Of a DNA stretch of 64,000 bases, positions 63,101 to 64,000 are shown one piece after another. Positions within the stretch are counted from its first letter, which is position 1. Each line of letters starts with the position of its first letter. The stretch is from CALOFP01 sp942492635 (GTDB taxonomy: Bacteria > UBP6 > UBA1177 > CALOFP01): positions 992,001 to 1,056,000 of the forward strand of contig CALOFP010000002.1 in assembly GCA_942492635.1 (NCBI GenBank), in the 5' to 3' direction. The position numbers and the translations under genes are program-made. The notes beneath the pieces were generated by a model. That model worked only from the letters and a program-made list of their open reading frames with translations. It did no database searches and was not told where the DNA came from.

Positions 63101-64000
63101 ATATTGAATGGAGGAAGCGAAGTGTCTCCCAAAACTCCAGGATCTGCTATGTAGTTTTTGCTGATATCGAGCGATCTTATGTGCGGCAACTGTTTGAGAA
63201 ATGATGTTTTGCCGATTTTGTTATCGAATATTTTCAGGTCAAATATCTTGCTTTCAAAACCTTCATTTAGAATCAGGTCATTATCATCCACACCACAACC
63301 TGAAATATCCAAAACTTCGAGATTTCTTTTTAAAAGGATGTTCTTGACGGTTTTATTTCCACCGATATCCGTATTTACGGAAAGATTAACTCTCTTGAGT
63401 TTATTGAGTGTTGAAATATAGCCCAGTGAGTTGAGGTTACAGGAAGATGCATCCAACACCTCCAGATTGTCAAGTGAAGATATGGCCTTTAAATTTTTTA
63501 TGGGGTTTTTAGAAATGTTGAGATATTTTAGTTTTTGTACATTATTCAGCGAAGAGAGATCGCCTTCTTCATATCCGTTGTTGCTTATATCGAGGAACCG
63601 AAGAGACGGCATGTTCTGTATTCCGTAAATATTAAATTTTGAATTGTCGGTCGCTTTAAGAGAGCTCAATTTCGGGAAAACCGTCTTTGAACTATCGGGA
63701 TGAAGTTCAATTAAGTTGGTTTTTGAAATATCAAGGTATTCAAGATTCGTCAGGGGATATAGAAATTTCATTCCGCTGGTATTTTCAAAAGTATTTTCAC
63801 TTAAATTCAGATCCTTCATACTCAAAAGTTTGGAGATCCTTCGAAGTGAAACTTTTACCTTTGCAGCAGCATAGTTGAATTCCAGTGTTGTCAGATTGGT
63901 AAGTCTGCTCAGGGATTTGTTTATTTCGCTTACCACATGGGTGTTTTCCGAATCGGCAATATCCGAATTTCCATAATATATTATCCTGTTTGCATTAAAG
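54148..64000 (-). CDS. Giant LRR / cysteine-rich / LamG-like surface protein, 5' end outside window
   Basis: The frame is open from the right edge to TAG at 54148 (3,283 codons plus partial; numbering below starts at GTG 63936). Residues 1-300: LRRs of the same kind as the lipoproteins. About 319-815: six CGNG/CGNR cysteine-rich repeats (CGNGEIEDGENC, CGNGVVESDAGEIC) interrupted by a beta domain, ending with an EGF-like CICNTGYHA. About 820-1750: helical, charged. About 1780-1935: a LamG/concanavalin-like domain (FTIYVKLKTGWND). Near 1975: two EF-hand-like calcium loops (DNNGNNEIDEGE, DQDNKIDAAD). About 2100-3050: long helical repeats. About 3087-3262: beta-strand-rich C-terminus (VSLRAGVELTTDYSYKLPF) that may be an outer-membrane or surface anchor. 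I infer a secreted calcium-stabilised adhesin or scaffold. Signal peptide and start lie outside. Confidence 0.8.
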   Translation of the reverse strand, partial: FNANRIIYYGNSDIADSENTHVVSEINKSLSRLTNLTTLEFNYAAAKVKVSLRRISKLLSMKDLNLSENTFENTSGMKFLYPLTNLEYLDISKTNLIELHPDSSKTVFPKLSSLKATDNSKFNIYGIQNMPSLRFLDISNNGYEEGDLSSLNNVQKLKYLNISKNPIKNLKAISSLDNLEVLDASSCNLNSLGYISTLNKLKRVNLSVNTDIGGNKTVKNILLKRNLEVLDISGCGVDDNDLILNEGFESKIFDLKIFDNKIGKTSFLKQLPHIRSLDISKNYIADPGVLGDTSLPPFNISVLNISENCFTGADVDLIHEKYVIFNPANLLNSEARCSLTMCDPASKPYHECTADETKDCSTISDELTGNISCDSLCRWDTSKCEKAAVCGNGEIEDGENCEKDTSIRCGELGYTNSENFAPCGSDCKNWESSGCIDFNVTHDQLFPNYKVGDSYNIYVNADASRIGEEVFLFLKKDGEILHDGTSLGTLDENSSLIYMLPLDSTSVGYYTGEQIAIGTPDSARSISRSFRVSQKKPETCGNGDLDSNEICDGTEKACSELGGLYESGTATCAEDCLSWNVSGCTAVEPSCGNRIIEESLEEICDSNRVECSVLDSEKYTSGYAYCNDTCKGWDISSCKSASEVCGNGVVESDAGEICDGNTISCKLINSSFVSGAATCNENCRSWDTTSCEKPAEPVCGNGIIEDSEDCEIGETKNCTDIDANYKSKEINCVDCKWDQTVCETAATCGNGTVEPGEECDNGNADGQGEVETIDCSELDRFTVGTATCEGCKWNRSGCTKSNNCHGIGTKPDGTYFCICNTGYHAYYTDSSMGCIVDDPELPVTEPYGSSEEDEAELVDKCSDYDISDLLNELKDPFNEDMHETIAELCTSETVLNLGAIKGKNYISKVEEGVTKLLPNKNCGKFLFDKICTHFLNDAISSIEELPEGRIKARLENKEKKYRRQKKAYDPLTGTFRPVVKIPSQAIEESTINASSSIGSSKRNAYATLKNLINQTKKSVLREDDSIDEERDKYRYLDEITPFNEPLGNNLGDELKSIYAGVENAFYSSSDDNVYVPHPAEKPSNTDYQFASKTDLLKFLKLGGTEVTRLDAVPGTKIESCEQFVYQKYFEYSRFMDYAALYEDQPFDLVNIVFHFQDDEFFTLKSFAGTLDVHVVINNHPRVGYSILDTNSYADVSERRRGGGLFNHKLFPENVRVKNYALTNDTTENPIRIEDNRKSRNIFFEIVSSMKTSPEDQDEKLPHMMGGLFAGEGGIQLPDGIDPSQASDYSCLYNSEIGEIECGSNATKATFEFYSKMSEIDGNLSREQVKKGLMYAQGMKNRIKALLLNRAAVEHLWNKKREQAFKSKFSRYDAESYYGVRQIPETAFEIVKKLPEYAPVKIPDDDEPYYIKKAGFDDLYEMLSTNVDENGNEITKEEIIQRAKERAQKLALQKMEDDLTQARFMETDEGKSLWGPHHFGKSGYLNPGFQSILSDPRNLFPQPDTELLIEKVLEQIDEEIEETINNVNDKSPKYIMQMNINGQYQEIPAEEKDIKIDCFSTSSPNKFCDWDPADFIEDMRTLIPSAEMQEDLRICEEFTSNDPKMFKESNDPEKDTVASFREMNTFKANWPNVMCLLGDKDRIDPDKEIKYLYGDIKNFIKQEVVEEGEFNIGNHFHNSMYNYGKYNVVGYWSPYYPENKPELQYAYNMLSSLDDVFDNNMKMIEYTGIERDYDKFLFFKVNRKKTHYYTVFDYERIDDSKKDSFFKYTGNTKCKLVGINLYNYGANYVHLNKHGEYPDDFTIYVKLKTGWNDDSERLIIANEDGYHDDFLFGIEDKNFFVSIKDKRHDFEGSAAFSNNIQHLLLDVKTFKKEGEEDLSSKVTLFRKDGAGSFSFVGSTVINAIHSQGKGSSDNKFLQAMKVENNDLFCVYHGSNFGEECNSSHGELPVITVENVENHKIKVEQKGIDDFNYTYEDQVSVTCEFGGIIVTEYQDNNGNNEIDEGEFLDKPYEDDQDNKIDAADRNPHVFCRAAGSEYKEGWRLGTNSKHNGIKGGRPDLFFIGEIHEVGIFKNLAKTFSGCEDLDGNNGECGEVITRLANGGPLREAFEWGIRQLDNKFLEAVISMYEGKPYDKTIIAKYNENFADGKTIIDGFTQHHYGLLNPEMQEQACGYKFPQDTTFDKDRAAALADLVAKAGLRQLTHVSGETAYDYTSDWQDMELLFMLNDVWNTERQEVRRRIKHISKGLKQKISREQAIMLKKVVNAASPGLKSTSENGDENGESSKDKGYIGKFFSDFSLLGHPKAGIEFSYIAGFALRNLSLDWGRFNPIKDLQDTGELLKHIMTEAILTAIEKARDELPDEIGVYKGLASGNSFSIGDLPDEDLVNAGADVYRELRRRMESAAQCVLEPQNNSKGVKQLMSAVEQMISMVKGFDTTSLSSSLQSAIPDIKPEDFLYALAEEVLIAGLRERGISIMNAGDNFKTKIENSFNNDVQKITQYLKSYENSLDEIDKILNKIRSGEFFNPSAVTSFLKDKAVNEIKRSLAKQVYIELLALNTPHSRAEIENFIKNKPNAWSHVTESVNKIIDIFTNDAFFVTEAKRFESMIENIANKLHPEKLSFDSITMIDLTTITDIPEFAQNINYGDLSSYFIFPDNDEWKKVINKCEDWQTFDPKANESENSDQGETNDDDQKQFIHLPILTVSMIKTALTDAVSQLLDVSNVSALELPPLKPLPEFELPSTIAALKNEGLNIHPLDIEEMKNSIKNAMTGVGDKISFSATILKDTFARAAKKAYAVDAIAELFGKDTEDLLKDIYKDIYGCILEEVNLKKPELEGEVNLKIPEIPVFDTPNLPFEEMSDNCIAAIADNANNISDKCKLFDSFINIGKEFPEIITSALMKRAEEILFSKLMELPNAEFIGSMYSGIRFFGYRETLFEASMYLTTSTVINETTNSYVNLEGVNEKARKSFVERSKEKNENGEVNKIVPLKPYDKFYATEIQTSFEDVGKAAMEKVKQEAKDRLTDAVGKLVGDDVKNAMNNAMSAVNSAYNELSKETNSDFNGTMQNMLKDSAYILKKDAEEQAKALKGNSGTTKKGVKDYLLLDGGFDGDYQTVIVIVPVAINYGVSLRAGVELTTDYSYKLPFGFGMKSSVWISPYLGSEGYVTLAVGLDTSFLKLKAGAFGHVVFFRFDMPFVASAILKPKYESGDITANFNFRVSLSPKLTVLDAEFGLFAEASVMGFGERWEETLLDLPPLYEKDFGNVLPIPTLDINLFSLGEALKVIE
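61490..62980 (-). other. Cysteine-rich repeat block (CGNG-type) within the giant protein
   Basis: Six units begin CGNG or CGNR followed by a short acidic stretch and a cysteine (CGNGDLDSNEIC, CGNGIIEDSEDC, CGNGTVEPGEEC among them), each with a second half ending in a W/C pair such as CxxWDTTSC. This matches the cysteine-rich repeat common in Myxococcota surface proteins. All cysteines are paired in spacing, which suggests disulphides and export. Confidence 0.8.

Overview
The window looks like part of a Gram-negative bacterial chromosome with an elaborate cell surface. It carries many lipoprotein and Sec signals, Asp-rich lipoprotein linkers, PilZ proteins and ECF sigma/anti-sigma pairs. The giant protein at the right edge has 'CGNG..E..E.CD' cysteine repeats, which are best known from Myxococcota and neighbouring deltaproteobacterial lineages. 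I cannot place it at species level. Promoters follow the ordinary TTGACA-17-TATAAT pattern. I found no tRNA, rRNA, CRISPR array, insertion sequence or phage gene.

Layout. 1-2777 (-): a periplasmic binding protein translationally coupled to a membrane histidine kinase that runs off the left edge. 3075-5396 (+): a helicase with an N-terminal nuclease-like domain. 5483-5705: a possible small RNA with promoter and terminator. 5946-7733: a secreted alpha/beta hydrolase. 7734-8794: about 1 kb without genes. 8795-13130: an orphan gene and a large DUF2339 membrane protein. 13786-17019 (-): a three-enzyme fusion (adenylate-forming ligase, acyl carrier protein, alpha-oxoamine synthase), probably for a sphingolipid-like head group. 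17510-21605 (-): yebC-ruvC-ruvA-ruvB plus an unknown helical protein. 21773-26234 (+): glgA, two secreted LPP20-like proteins and a PerM/AI-2E permease in a tight operon. 26310-27695: asnS, with a terminator shared with the convergent comEC homologue.

29400-34948 (+): a degenerate 5'-nucleotidase-like protein coupled to a TtcA-like protein, then ftsY-PilZ-rsmE behind a consensus promoter. 35015-37173 (-): ECF sigma, zinc-finger anti-sigma and glycosyltransferase, all overlapping. 37493-40966 (-): a secreted Lys/Glu-rich coiled-coil protein, divergent from a PilZ protein. 41959-43419 (+): a second ECF sigma/membrane partner/Spy-like set. 43655-46117: a cupin, an RlmI-type methyltransferase and an MTH1187-type thiamine-binding protein, separated by spacers that carry short dispersed repeats.

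46798-64000 (-) is the accessory centrepiece. A giant surface protein (over 3,280 residues in the window, 5' end outside) is followed by four tandem paralogous leucine-rich-repeat lipoproteins whose genes abut with no spacer, then a membrane-anchored protein with helical repeats and a vitellogenin/lipid-transfer-like layout. All six face the same way with short gaps and probably form one operon. I regard this as the best candidate for an undescribed system: a lipoprotein-rich surface adhesion, recognition or lipid-handling machine.
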